A stretch of DNA of 64,000 nucleotides, taken from positions 58,344 through 122,343 of the forward strand of contig JANQPA010000010.1 in the NCBI GenBank assembly GCA_028285545.1, read 5' to 3'. Shown here piece by piece: positions 36,645 to 44,181 of this stretch (positions within the stretch are counted from its first letter, which is position 1; every line of letters begins with the position of its first letter). Made by a program: the position numbers and the translations under genes. The notes under the pieces were generated by a model, which was not told the DNA's origin, ran no database searches, and saw only the letters and a list, made by a program, of their open reading frames with translations. The stretch is from Saprospiraceae bacterium. GTDB taxonomy: Bacteria > Bacteroidota > Bacteroidia > Chitinophagales > Saprospiraceae.

Positions 36645-37895
36645 TTACTTTTTTCTTCTTTTTTGTGCTAATCTGATGGTCAAGTCGAGAGCTATTCTTC
36701 TCCCTCCCATTGAATTTATTTGCGAAATGAAATCTTCTATGGTTGCTTCACTTCGTTCTACTAAATCAATAATTTTTAAATTTTCATACTTCTCGTCATT
36801 TGTAGTTTCAATCAAATCTTTCCAATCTCTTGGGCTTGTAAAATCAAATATTAGACATACTACTGGCCCATTACCTTTTCCTAATCTTTCATGTTTGTCA
36901 GAGCTACGTTCAAAAGCTGCCTTTGCCATTGATAAATTTTCATGCCCAATAAATGTGAAAACTGGCGGCGGTGAAATCATTCTTCTACAAGCTCCTCTGT
37001 TCAATTTTGCGAATGGATTATCTGGGTTTATTGAAATACATTTTTCAAACTTTTCAATTGCTGCCCCATATTCCCCTAACATCATCAATGCACCTCCGTA
37101 ATTATTCCATGCCATATCGGTAGCTGGGTCAATTTTTATTGCATTTTCACAATATTCGATTGACTTGTAATAATCAGGTTCTGGCAGATATTGAGCTGAG
37201 AGAGAAAGTGTTAACCACGCCTGAACATAATCTGGATTAACCTTAATAGCTCTCAAGCCATAATTTTCTCCTTCTGAAAATCTATAAAGATTGTTGTAAC
37301 ATCCTGCTATTAATTCCAAAATTATTTCATTATTTGGGACTAATTTATCTGCTTCTTTGAATTGGGTAAGAGCAATTTCTGAATGACCAACCTTGACAAG
37401 ATGAAAACCCATTAACATGAAAAAATGGACTCCTTTTGGTACTCTTTTTAATTCTTCATTTATCTCTAAATATTCATTTTTTGAAATTCTGCCCTTGCAA
37501 TACAATTCTAACCCTTGTATTGCTTTTTGATAATATGGGTCAATTTTTAATGCCTTTTTAAAGTATTCGTCTGCTTTTTCTGAATCTCCAATTAAACCCA
37601 AAGTCTCACCTGCATTAGAATAACCTTTTATACATTCTGGAATTGTCTTTATTGAATTTTCAAACCACTTTATCGCCTCTTTAAATCTACCCAATTTTCT
37701 TAAAGATAATCCCAAATTATTTTTCGCAAGGGCGTGGTTTGGATTTAATTTGATTGCCTCTTCAAATTTTAATATTGCTTCTTCAAATTTATTAGCAGAA
37801 TGTAATTCCCAACCGATTGAATTCAAATCATCACCTGCAATTTCATTTGGTGTTTCAAGGCGTCCCACACAAATATCTATTTGATTCTTTTCCAT
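36645..37895 (-). CDS. TPR-repeat protein, candidate gene cassette
   Basis: 416 residues without signal peptide. Roughly residues 20-300 consist of tandem tetratricopeptide repeats, with classic units such as ANKFEEAILKFEEAIKLNPNHA, LGRFKEAIKWFENSIKTIPEC and YGAAIEKFEKCISINPDNPFAKLNRG. The last 115 residues are a separate alpha/beta-looking domain (VVCLIFDFTSPRDW, YENLKIIDLVERSEATIEDFISQI) that I do not recognise; TPR regions usually bind protein partners. The gene starts 27 bp after one attC-like core and ends 18 bp before the next, so the whole gene fits one cassette. Function unknown. Confidence 0.85.
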   Translation of the reverse strand: MEKNQIDICVGRLETPNEIAGDDLNSIGWELHSANKFEEAILKFEEAIKLNPNHALAKNNLGLSLRKLGRFKEAIKWFENSIKTIPECIKGYSNAGETLGLIGDSEKADEYFKKALKIDPYYQKAIQGLELYCKGRISKNEYLEINEELKRVPKGVHFFMLMGFHLVKVGHSEIALTQFKEADKLVPNNEIILELIAGCYNNLYRFSEGENYGLRAIKVNPDYVQAWLTLSLSAQYLPEPDYYKSIEYCENAIKIDPATDMAWNNYGGALMMLGEYGAAIEKFEKCISINPDNPFAKLNRGACRRMISPPPVFTFIGHENLSMAKAAFERSSDKHERLGKGNGPVVCLIFDFTSPRDWKDLIETTNDEKYENLKIIDLVERSEATIEDFISQINSMGGRRIALDLTIRLAQKRRKK

Positions 37896-37921
37896 GTTCT
37901 TGTTTTTTATTTTTTTTGATT

Positions 37922-37992
37922 GATGCCAACGGTTTGGCTATGCGTGGTGCAGACGTTTAGCCTGCATTATCGTCATAGCCTTTGTTAGGCAC
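37922..37992 (-). other. attC-like recombination site 2
   Basis: On the minus strand: R''-like GTGCCTAAC (37984-37992), L''-like GGCTATG, a variable loop with TGCAG/CTGCA, L'-like CATAGCC, then R'-like GTTGGCATC (37922-37930). This is the standard four-box attC order, about 71 nt. The preceding ORF ends inside it. Confidence 0.6.
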
Positions 37993-38511
37993 AGGCTTAT
38001 CTTTGTTTTCCAATCGTTTTATTACTTCTTGCAGGATTTCTTCATATTTAATTCGGTGTTCTATTAATTCAGCCTCTTGTTCATACTTAGAAGTAATTAA
38101 CTCTTTTCTTCTGTCAACATCTCTTTGTTTTAGCAACATATACATTACTGCAGTTACGAGACTGAATGCAAAACCACCTAAAACAAAAATTATTTTTTCA
38201 GGACTATCAGCCATTAATTTTTCTATTTGTGAGTAAAATAAACCATATACCATCATTCCAATTCCAACTAAAAAATAGATTGGCAAAATTTGCTTTAGCA
38301 TTCTATTCCTTGTGAGATTTTTAGACTTTCTTGGTCTTAAATAGACTCGTTCATAAACATCTTCAATATCAGCTGCTGTTATTTCTATGTACTCTTCTCC
38401 TGGATAATTTTTAGATTCCTTAATGTCTTCTTCAATTTTAGACTTAAGCTTCTGTAGAACAGATTCGATTTTCTTTTCTCCAGAATTAGTATATATGATT
38501 AACTTTTTCAT
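37957..38511 (-). CDS. Two-helix membrane protein, candidate gene cassette
   Basis: 184 residues from the ATG at 38511; a longer frame from 38559 would overlap the previous gene by 44 bp. The N-terminal part is soluble (MKKLIIYTNSGEKKIESVLQKL) followed by a charged segment, then two hydrophobic helices (ILPIYFLVGIGMMVYGLFY and IIFVLGGFAFSLVTAVMYMLL) and a charged coiled-coil-like tail (DRRKELITSKYEQEAELIEHRIKYEEIL). Its last dozen codons, ending VPNKGYDDNAG, lie within the attC-like site, as often seen for cassette ORFs. It follows the 133-residue ORF by 4 bp, so the two are translated together. No family recognised; by layout it could be a membrane-acting accessory function, which is speculation. 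Confidence 0.75.
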   Translation of the reverse strand: MKKLIIYTNSGEKKIESVLQKLKSKIEEDIKESKNYPGEEYIEITAADIEDVYERVYLRPRKSKNLTRNRMLKQILPIYFLVGIGMMVYGLFYSQIEKLMADSPEKIIFVLGGFAFSLVTAVMYMLLKQRDVDRRKELITSKYEQEAELIEHRIKYEEILQEVIKRLENKDKPVPNKGYDDNAG

Positions 38512-38515
38512 TTTA

Positions 38516-38917
38516 TTAATTTTTAGAAGTTCTACGAGCGATGAAAAGACCAACTCCAAAAACAGCCGCCATTACAAACATTAATGTATAGCTTGTAGGA
38601 GCATTTTCAGTAGTTGCTTGTGAACCTAAATATCCACAGGCGGCAGTTAACAGATATTCTCCTGCTTGCACCCACAATTTCCATTTAGGTGTCTCCTCTG
38701 TACCAAAATTTGCCGTGATAACTCTGACAGCACCTTGCACATTTTCGTAATTGATTTCTACGTCAGAATCACTTGCTTTTCTTGCTTCTCCAAATTTTTT
38801 AGACCGCTCAAATAGTAATTCAGAATATTCGGTAACAGTATTTACATACCTTTTAATTCCTGAGTCGGTAAAACCTTCAGACTGTAATTTGTCTTCATCT
38901 ATTTTGATTAGACTCAT
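38516..38917 (-). CDS. Small membrane protein, candidate gene cassette (partner of next ORF)
   Basis: 133 residues. The first 75 residues are soluble and acidic to mixed, with a helix IKRYVNTVTEYSELLFERSKKFGEAR. Two hydrophobic segments follow (LWVQAGEYLLTAACGYLG and YTLMFVMAAVFGVGLFIARR). No recognised family, though the pattern of a small cytosolic domain plus two helices recurs in accessory operons. It is tightly coupled to the downstream ORF (4-bp gap), which implies a two-component membrane module inside one cassette. Confidence 0.75.
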   Translation of the reverse strand: MSLIKIDEDKLQSEGFTDSGIKRYVNTVTEYSELLFERSKKFGEARKASDSDVEINYENVQGAVRVITANFGTEETPKWKLWVQAGEYLLTAACGYLGSQATTENAPTSYTLMFVMAAVFGVGLFIARRTSKN

Positions 38918-38958
38918 AATTCATATTTATTAAGTTGATTTTCGATTTTTATTTGCTT

Positions 38959-39003
38959 GTGCCGAACATCTTGCTATGCGGACAAAAGTTCCGGATAGCC
39001 AGC
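38959..39003 (-). other. attC-like recombination site 3 (partial)
   Basis: Minus strand: hairpin GCTGGCTATCCGGA, loop, TCCGCATAGCAAG, then the R'-like GTTCGGCAC (38959-38967). That core is complementary at 8 of 9 positions to the R'' of site 2 (GTGCCTAAC), as expected for the start of the cassette that carries site 2. A matching R'' is not visible. The ORF at 38974 ends inside this hairpin. Confidence 0.5.
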
Positions 39004-39531
39004 TATATTTTTTGTATTACTTATTTTCTGATTCACTGATGCCAAGGTCCCCTCCAAGCCACCCACCGCTACAAACACCGTTGTTAAAGCTGACTCCAAC
39101 CTCTTCCTCATATAAGAATTCACCGCAAGGGATACAATCTTTGGTCCTTTAGCTTTTAGCGTTTTCCTTTTCTCATCTGGCAGTCGCTCCAATGCAATGT
39201 CGAGAGCCGCTTCTCCAAGGCATTGAAGTGTCTCTCGGGTATTTTCGGTAGATTCAGTTTCCTCTTCCAATTTCACTTGTTCACCTCCAAGCCATTTAAT
39301 AATTCGGTGTCTGAAAAAAAAGAGTAGCATAAGCATGAATAAGGCACATAAAAAGCCAATCGCAAAGCTTAAAAAGGAAGGGATAACTTTTGGGATGTTA
39401 AGGAGCAATATGGGGATCATAATGCATATGAGGAGGCCGAAGAGGAACTGGAGGTTGAGTTTTGAAAGCATAACTAGGATATTGGGTATCGAATAAAAGG
39501 TTTTCGAATATTTCAAATATACGAATTTCAT
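38974..39531 (-). CDS. Membrane protein of unknown function, candidate gene cassette
   Basis: 185 residues from the ATG at 39531 (A-rich leader before it); an extra 15 codons would require a TTG start, and an internal ATG at 39471 is also possible. Two hydrophobic helices (LQFLFGLLICIMIPILLLNI and FLSFAIGFLCALFMLMLLFFF) are followed by a charged helical region with LEEETESTENTRETLQCLGEAALDIALERLP and a small hydrophobic segment near the C-terminus. The last codons (AGYPELLSA) are encoded by the attC-like hairpin. GTGTCAAC just upstream (39570-39577, plus) reads GTTGACAC on the coding strand and could be the cassette's leading core. Family not recognised. Confidence 0.7.
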   Translation of the reverse strand: MKFVYLKYSKTFYSIPNILVMLSKLNLQFLFGLLICIMIPILLLNIPKVIPSFLSFAIGFLCALFMLMLLFFFRHRIIKWLGGEQVKLEEETESTENTRETLQCLGEAALDIALERLPDEKRKTLKAKGPKIVSLAVNSYMRKRLESALTTVFVAVGGLEGTLASVNQKISNTKNIAGYPELLSA

Positions 39532-39593
39532 TTTTTTTTGTTTGACCCTTACATTAGATATCCTAGAAAGTGTCAACGGGTGTCTGGTTATTG

Positions 39594-39974
39594 CTAGGTA
39601 TGTATAGGATAAGGAATAAAATATAAGGGTAATTCTTTGGGTCTTTCAAATAGTTTGGGATCTAATTTAACCTTAATAGAATATGAAATACCAAATGCCT
39701 TATATAAACTCTTGGCTCTATGAATGTCGGCCATGTGAAAGTCAGCTTTGGTAAGATGAGCATAGCTCAAGACTGCTCTATACAAGTTAGCTTCACGTAA
39801 ATCAGCTCCAGCTAAATCGGCTCTTGGAAGAGAAGCTCCTCTAAGGTCGACATTACGGAGATCTGTGAACTTTAGACTAGCGTGAGTAAAATGGGCATTA
39901 CGTAAATCAGCACTTCTTAAGTTGGCACTACAAAGCTTAGTGAAATGTAAATCTGATTCCCGTGTCAGCTTACC
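39594..39974 (-). pseudogene. 5'-truncated pentapeptide-repeat gene
   Basis: An open frame of 126 codons that begins after a TGA at 39975-39977 and has no ATG near its start. It encodes consecutive A(D/N)Lxx units (SANLRSADLRNAHF, RGASLPRADLAGADLREANLYRA, LTKADFHMADI) and a C-terminal tail ending FERPKELPLYFIPYPIHT. The repeat unit content is typical of the pentapeptide beta-helix. The truncation falls within a few bases of the edge of the 230-bp direct repeat, so the 5' part was probably removed when the repeat-bearing element arrived. An in-frame TTG at 39785 could start a shorter product. Confidence 0.75.
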
Positions 39975-39977
39975 TCA

Positions 39978-40210
39978 AAATGTAGCCTTCCCTGAAAACA
40001 GGGCAACTCCAAAAGTAAAAAAACAAAAGGCCTGAATATTTCATGACTAATGCATCAAAAAGAATTAGTGAATGGAAAAAATTCAAAGGAAGGTAAAAAT
40101 CGAGATACAAAAGCCGGTACAAAAAATCAAAAAAAATCAGTCAATTCGAGACGTCTTAAAAAGACAAAAGATTGATATTCAATCGAATACCAATCTTTGT
40201 TTTTTTAAAG
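39978..40210. repeat. Diverged direct repeat, right copy (next to intact tRNA-Arg)
   Basis: Related to 33388-33615 over its whole length, in the same orientation, ending at the tRNA. It contains GGTACAAAAAATCAAA, the TCAGTCAA word and the tRNA terminator. No intact gene is visible inside it. Confidence 0.65.
40167..40198 (-). terminator. Intrinsic terminator of tRNA-Arg
   Basis: AAAGATTG-A-TATTC, loop AATC, GAATA-C-CAATCTTT, then on the minus strand TTGTCTTTTT. It lies 13 bp past the tRNA 3' end. Confidence 0.75.
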
Positions 40211-40284
40211 TGATCCCGCCAGGATTCGAACCTGGGACCTACTGATTAGAAGTCAGTTGCTCTATCCAGCTGAGCTACGGGACC
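40211..40284 (-). tRNA. tRNA-Arg (anticodon UCU)
   Basis: 74 nt. It folds as a full cloverleaf: acceptor GGTCCCG / CGGGATC (one G-U), D stem GCTC/GAGC, anticodon stem ACTGA/TCAGT with loop CTTCTAA (anticodon TCT, complement of 40248-40250), variable loop, and T stem CCAGG/CCTGG with loop TTCGAAT; discriminator A. CCA is not encoded. Reads AGA codons. The last 14 bases recur at 33616 and the first 22 at 40572, so both ends of this gene have been used by inserting elements, yet the intact copy is preserved. Confidence 0.97.
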
Positions 40285-40513
40285 ATTTATCTTTAATAAA
40301 TTCTTTTCCTGTTCCTGATTTCAAATACTTTTCACGTATTCTTGCCTCCACTCAACTCTCATATTTTCCAAAGAAAAACAAGTTCCAGGGCCTATACCCC
40401 TTTGTAGATTTCGTCTTTCCTGAGTTATGTTCTCTAATCCTTCTTTCAATATCTGTCGTTATTCCTACATAAAATCGAAAGTGAATCTTACTTTTTAGTA
40501 CATATACGTACAT
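40262..40513 (-). pseudogene. GIY-YIG endonuclease-like ORF interrupted by a stop, running into tRNA-Arg
   Basis: Minus strand from ATG 40513, 83 codons to a TAG at 40262 that lies inside the tRNA gene. The N-terminus MYVYVLKS and YVGITTDIERRIREHNSGK is the GIY-YIG nuclease core; the downstream part REKYLKSGTGKEFI matches the small GIY-YIG (UPF0213-like) family. Codon 54 (TGA at 40352-40354) interrupts the frame between KYES and VEARIREKYLKSG, exactly where the family is normally continuous, so the gene is a pseudogene. The final residues DKWSRSSAG are translated tRNA sequence. This arrangement, a small GIY-YIG ORF fused to a tRNA, is a known odd feature of such elements. Confidence 0.85.
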
Positions 40514-40551
40514 CTATCTATTGTCTATCATCATTTTAGCTCTTGTTGCTC

Positions 40552-40571
40552 CCTGCCTGCCGGCAGGCAGG
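40552..40571. repeat. 20-bp perfect palindrome at GIY-YIG element edge
   Basis: CCTGCCTGCC followed by GGCAGGCAGG. It abuts the 23-nt copy of the tRNA 5' end. A half copy (GGCAGGCAGGCA) occurs at about 46566. It may be a recombination or cleavage recognition structure. Confidence 0.7.
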
Positions 40572-40594
40572 TATCCAGCTGAGCTACGGGACCA
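40572..40594 (-). other. Duplicated tRNA-Arg 5' end
   Basis: 23 bases identical to 40263-40285, that is, tRNA bases 1-22 plus one upstream base. With the copy in the tRNA it brackets the GIY-YIG ORF, as expected if the element entered the tRNA gene and rebuilt it. The tRNA's own original promoter would then lie right of 40594. Confidence 0.85.
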
Positions 40595-40869
40595 ATTTTT
40601 TAGTGGGTAGTTCTTAGTTATTGGTTAATAGTACTCAATACTGATTACCCAATACCCATTACCCTTTAAAAAGGCGTTGCAAATTTAGAATAAAATCTCG
40701 GATTGAACAATACCCTGAGGGATATTTTTTCTAAGTTTGACCATCTCTTTTTCATAAAGAAGATTATTGAGCTTACCAATCCTAGCCTACTCTCTAACTC
40801 TTCTTCCTGGCTTGGTAATCTCTCCCATCCACGGAATCCCATAATCCGTCAAAAATCAGCGGTCCAGGC

Positions 40870-41544
40870 CTACATGAGATTCCAATCAATCTCCTCCATA
40901 CCCTTCTCCTCCAAATAAGCATTAGCCTGCGAAAAATGCCGACTCCCAAAATACGCTCCTCCCGCCAGTGGACTGGGATGCGCCGCCTCTAATACTAAAT
41001 GCTTACTCTCATCAATTAGTTCCTTCTTGCGCTTGGCAAAATTTCCCCACAACATAAAAACCAGTCCCTCCCGACCTTCCGATAAGGTTCGGATCACCGC
41101 ATCCGTAAAGTTCTGCCAGCCAATCTTTTGATGAGAACCCGCCTTACTGCGCTCCACCGTCAACATGGCATTTAATAGAAAAACGCCCTGCTCTGCCCAC
41201 TTGGTCAAATCACCATGATCGGCAACCGGTATTCCTAAATCCGATTGTAATTCTTTATAAATGTTTTTTAAAGAAGGAGGAGTTCGTACGCCCCTTGGTA
41301 CCGAAAAGGAAAGCCCCATGGCCTCTCCCGGCCGATGATAAGGGTCTTGCCCCAATATGACCACTTTAACGGCCTCAAAAGGAGTGGTATTAAAAGCATT
41401 AAAAATCAAAGAACCAGGTGGGTAAATGGTCTTACCTTCTCCTTTGGCCTTCCTCAAAAAAGAGGCAATCCCCTGGAAATAGGCCTGCTCAAATTCATTG
41501 GATAGAACCGCTTTCCAGCTTTCTTCGATTTTGACATTACTCAT
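40870..41544 (-). CDS. ung: Uracil-DNA glycosylase, family 1
   Basis: 224 residues, the usual size. Motif A GQDPYH (65-70, catalytic Asp67) and the DNA-intercalating loop HPSPLA (His189-Ala194) are intact, together with the uracil-pocket segments PPSLKNIYKEL and LLNAMLTVE. It removes uracil from DNA in base-excision repair. The gene is not obviously in an operon; the gene upstream on the same strand begins more than 2 kb away and ends 153 bp before. Assignment secure. Confidence 0.97.
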   Translation of the reverse strand: MSNVKIEESWKAVLSNEFEQAYFQGIASFLRKAKGEGKTIYPPGSLIFNAFNTTPFEAVKVVILGQDPYHRPGEAMGLSFSVPRGVRTPPSLKNIYKELQSDLGIPVADHGDLTKWAEQGVFLLNAMLTVERSKAGSHQKIGWQNFTDAVIRTLSEGREGLVFMLWGNFAKRKKELIDESKHLVLEAAHPSPLAGGAYFGSRHFSQANAYLEEKGMEEIDWNLM

Positions 41545-41697
41545 TTGAATAGTTTTATGGTAGTCTGGGGTCTAGTAGTCTAGTTATCAGGTCTTATTGT
41601 TAATATGTGACACCCTCCAGAATAGCTAGAATTTTAAACCCTAAATATAATGACCAAAAATAAAAAATAAACATCAGACTACCAGATCACTAGACTA

Positions 41698-44181
41698 CTA
41701 AAATGGAATTCCATAAACAACCAATTCCTCCCCCACTCTAGAAGCAATATAAGATTGATCATTTTGTTCAAACAGCACTACATTGGAACTAGCTGGCAAA
41801 GATTCCGACAACTGTTTTTTTCCTTTATCATCAATTAAGTTCATTAGCCCTCTATTTTCATTAAAAACCAAGGTAAAGAGCTGGTTTCCCTTATTGACGA
41901 GTTCTAATGAATGTGTCCAGCCATCATTTGGAATAAGCCTTTCCTTTTTCACATCATCTCCATCCAGCTGATAACGATAGATGGTATTTTCGTTTGTTAA
42001 CAAGACATAAATTTCCCCTGCTAATTCTAAGAATTGGAAATCCTGGAATTCAGTTCTTTCCTTTTTTAAAGTTTTATAGGCCAGATCAGATGACCAGCTG
42101 CCAATTTCTCCATTTTCAGAAATAGAAAAGATTTTTTTGTTTTTTTCTGATAAAAAAATGGATTGTATTCTGTCGGGAGCTGCTGCCAATTCTACATCCT
42201 GGGTGTTTCTATACTTTGCCTTAAAGTTATAATTCTGATCTAACCAAAAATGATAATCTCTTTGGTTGGAGGCAATGTGAAAAATTGAGGTGGACGGAGT
42301 AGAATATAGTAGACAGGGGTTCCAGTCAATTACAGCATCTCCCAGAATATTGTAAGCATAAATTCTATTTTCTTCAGTTGGAAGGAAAAAATAGGGGTCT
42401 CCCTCCTCTCCAAATGAGGCTAGGCTCAGGCCGCCAGTAGCAGGTAAATTTAATGGCCATCGGGTCATTAATTCTCCCTGGGAATTCAATTTGTAAATGC
42501 TTTTATTCGTATTAAACAGCAATCCCCATTCAATAGGGTTGATTTGAAAGGTCTTTGCCTTTCCAATAATCGGCCCATCCAGATCAATAGCCCATAGGGT
42601 TTGGCCATCTCTATCTAATACTTCTAAATGATTCTCATCATCTTGTATCCAAAGACTGTACTCCCGTTTTGCCAATGGATCCTCTATTAAATAAGGGCCA
42701 TAAATTATTGGCTTTCGAAAATTTCTACGCCAGTGTACCTTTGCTAATGAACCTGCATCAGATCTTTTTCCTACCTGTCCACTAAGCTTCCAATTTCTTC
42801 TTTTTTTATTCCAAGATAAAACTCCTGAAGGATAATGGTCAGCCCAGGCGGTCCACCAATCAGGAGCTTGTTGATCAGAGTCTTGAGCAACAAAATCTTT
42901 CCAGATGATGATACGTTGGTTTTTTACTCCCAAGTTGGATAAATATGGACTAATCCAATCTGCATTTGCCAGATTGTTTTGAACCAACAAATAATCGAGC
43001 CACAGTTTTAATCGGTCCGGATTATTACTAAGAATTAAATATCCATCTTTGATTAGATAATAGGGATTTCTAATATCCGGATATTGATCACCAAAAAAAG
43101 GAAGGCTAACATTTTCGGCAATTATTTGGAATATATTTTCTGCTTGATATTCGTGTTGTTCCAATAATCCGTTTTGATCTCCCAATTGGATTAATAAATC
43201 TTTTGTTGTTTCAACATCTTTTAAGGGAATGATTAAAAAGGAAGGCATTTCTGTTCCCCTACCCACATTTTCCTGCACATAAGAAATCTTGCCCTTGACC
43301 TGATCCCGTAACTCATTCCTCCAAAGTTGAGGGCCTATATTTTCTTTATTTTGAAAAAAAAGATGGGGATTGCCTAGACTAATCATATCCACCAACTGTA
43401 TCCGATCGGGGATCATTTCCAAAAGATCAGCAAAATTTACTCGGCTTTGAGAGCTCAGAATATTTTGAAAAGGAGTGTTTTCCTTAAAGACGATGGCACT
43501 TAGACTATCTCTGCTTTTTTTTTCAAAATGGGATAGTTGATTCCAATGAGGTTGATTTAGCTCTCCTGTATTTAAAAAAATCTTAGTAGCAGTCTCCTTT
43601 CCTTTGAAATTCAACTTGTCTTTTTTTAAGGCTTGCACAAGATTCGGGTTTCGACTTCCTAGTAAGGCAATGCTTCTTTCCACCAGTCGTTGATCAGAGC
43701 TAAAAAAAAGAAGACCTTTTTTCATTGCAAAATAAAATATTTGCCCATCCTTTCTATTAAAATGAATAATGGATTGTCCCCGATACCTATGTTCGGTTCG
43801 CTCTTGTTCAGGGATAAAGGAGGTCCATTTTTTTATATCCACTCTTGCCTCTTTACATTGCAGAATCATTAGGGAAGAGACGAGTCCGGGGTTATTCCGA
43901 TCATATGCGTAGTGAATAATAGGGTCTATTGTAAACTCTTTGTCAAGCCAATGCTCAAAGGCTTGTTTAAGTAAGGCAAAGTCCTTAGCTTGAGGCTTAA
44001 TTATTTTTGGCAAGTCCTTAGCCATTTCAAGTTGATAATATGAAAAAGAAACAACTTGATTTACATAAGGAGGTAAAGCCCTGAATGGGTGTATTGGAGA
44101 AATCTTTTTTTTCAGTATGCCCCATCCCCCCAAGACCAGGAGAACAAAAAAAAGCAAAACTATTGAGAATTGTTTTTTCAT
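41698..44181 (-). CDS. Large membrane-anchored protein of unknown function with C-terminal propeller-like region
   Basis: 827 residues. An N-terminal signal anchor (MKKQFSIVLLFFVLLVLGGWGIL) places the rest outside the cytoplasm. The first half, about 40-450, is a mixed alpha/beta region with repeated FALLKQAF- and DVETTKDLLIQL-like segments, recalling DUF3352-type proteins by layout only. The second half, about 500-827, alternates short strands with WAIDLDGPIIGKA, NSQGELMTRWPLNL, NRIYAYNILGDAVIDW and GEIGSWSSDLAYK, suggesting a PQQ- or WD-like propeller. No catalytic motif is visible. It stands alone: ung lies downstream on the same strand and the DUF423 gene is divergent. Confidence 0.75.
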   Translation of the reverse strand: MKKQFSIVLLFFVLLVLGGWGILKKKISPIHPFRALPPYVNQVVSFSYYQLEMAKDLPKIIKPQAKDFALLKQAFEHWLDKEFTIDPIIHYAYDRNNPGLVSSLMILQCKEARVDIKKWTSFIPEQERTEHRYRGQSIIHFNRKDGQIFYFAMKKGLLFFSSDQRLVERSIALLGSRNPNLVQALKKDKLNFKGKETATKIFLNTGELNQPHWNQLSHFEKKSRDSLSAIVFKENTPFQNILSSQSRVNFADLLEMIPDRIQLVDMISLGNPHLFFQNKENIGPQLWRNELRDQVKGKISYVQENVGRGTEMPSFLIIPLKDVETTKDLLIQLGDQNGLLEQHEYQAENIFQIIAENVSLPFFGDQYPDIRNPYYLIKDGYLILSNNPDRLKLWLDYLLVQNNLANADWISPYLSNLGVKNQRIIIWKDFVAQDSDQQAPDWWTAWADHYPSGVLSWNKKRRNWKLSGQVGKRSDAGSLAKVHWRRNFRKPIIYGPYLIEDPLAKREYSLWIQDDENHLEVLDRDGQTLWAIDLDGPIIGKAKTFQINPIEWGLLFNTNKSIYKLNSQGELMTRWPLNLPATGGLSLASFGEEGDPYFFLPTEENRIYAYNILGDAVIDWNPCLLYSTPSTSIFHIASNQRDYHFWLDQNYNFKAKYRNTQDVELAAAPDRIQSIFLSEKNKKIFSISENGEIGSWSSDLAYKTLKKERTEFQDFQFLELAGEIYVLLTNENTIYRYQLDGDDVKKERLIPNDGWTHSLELVNKGNQLFTLVFNENRGLMNLIDDKGKKQLSESLPASSNVVLFEQNDQSYIASRVGEELVVYGIPF

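Noticed and set aside
33616..40224. CRISPR-like reading of the regularly recurring tRNA-end sequence
   Set aside because: Copies are kilobases apart and match the tRNA; they are tRNA-end duplications, not CRISPR repeats.
40651..40673. TACCCAATACCCATTACCC-like short repeats, also near 46746
   Set aside because: Low-complexity spacer text without constant unit length; not a CRISPR or defined tandem repeat.
40703..40918. 71-codon frame right of the GIY-YIG element
   Set aside because: Overlaps the end of ung on the opposite strand and has no family features.
41573..41700. Inverted TAGTAGTCTAG repeats in the ung upstream spacer
   Set aside because: Short, with a loop over 100 nt and low complexity; no functional reading is supported.
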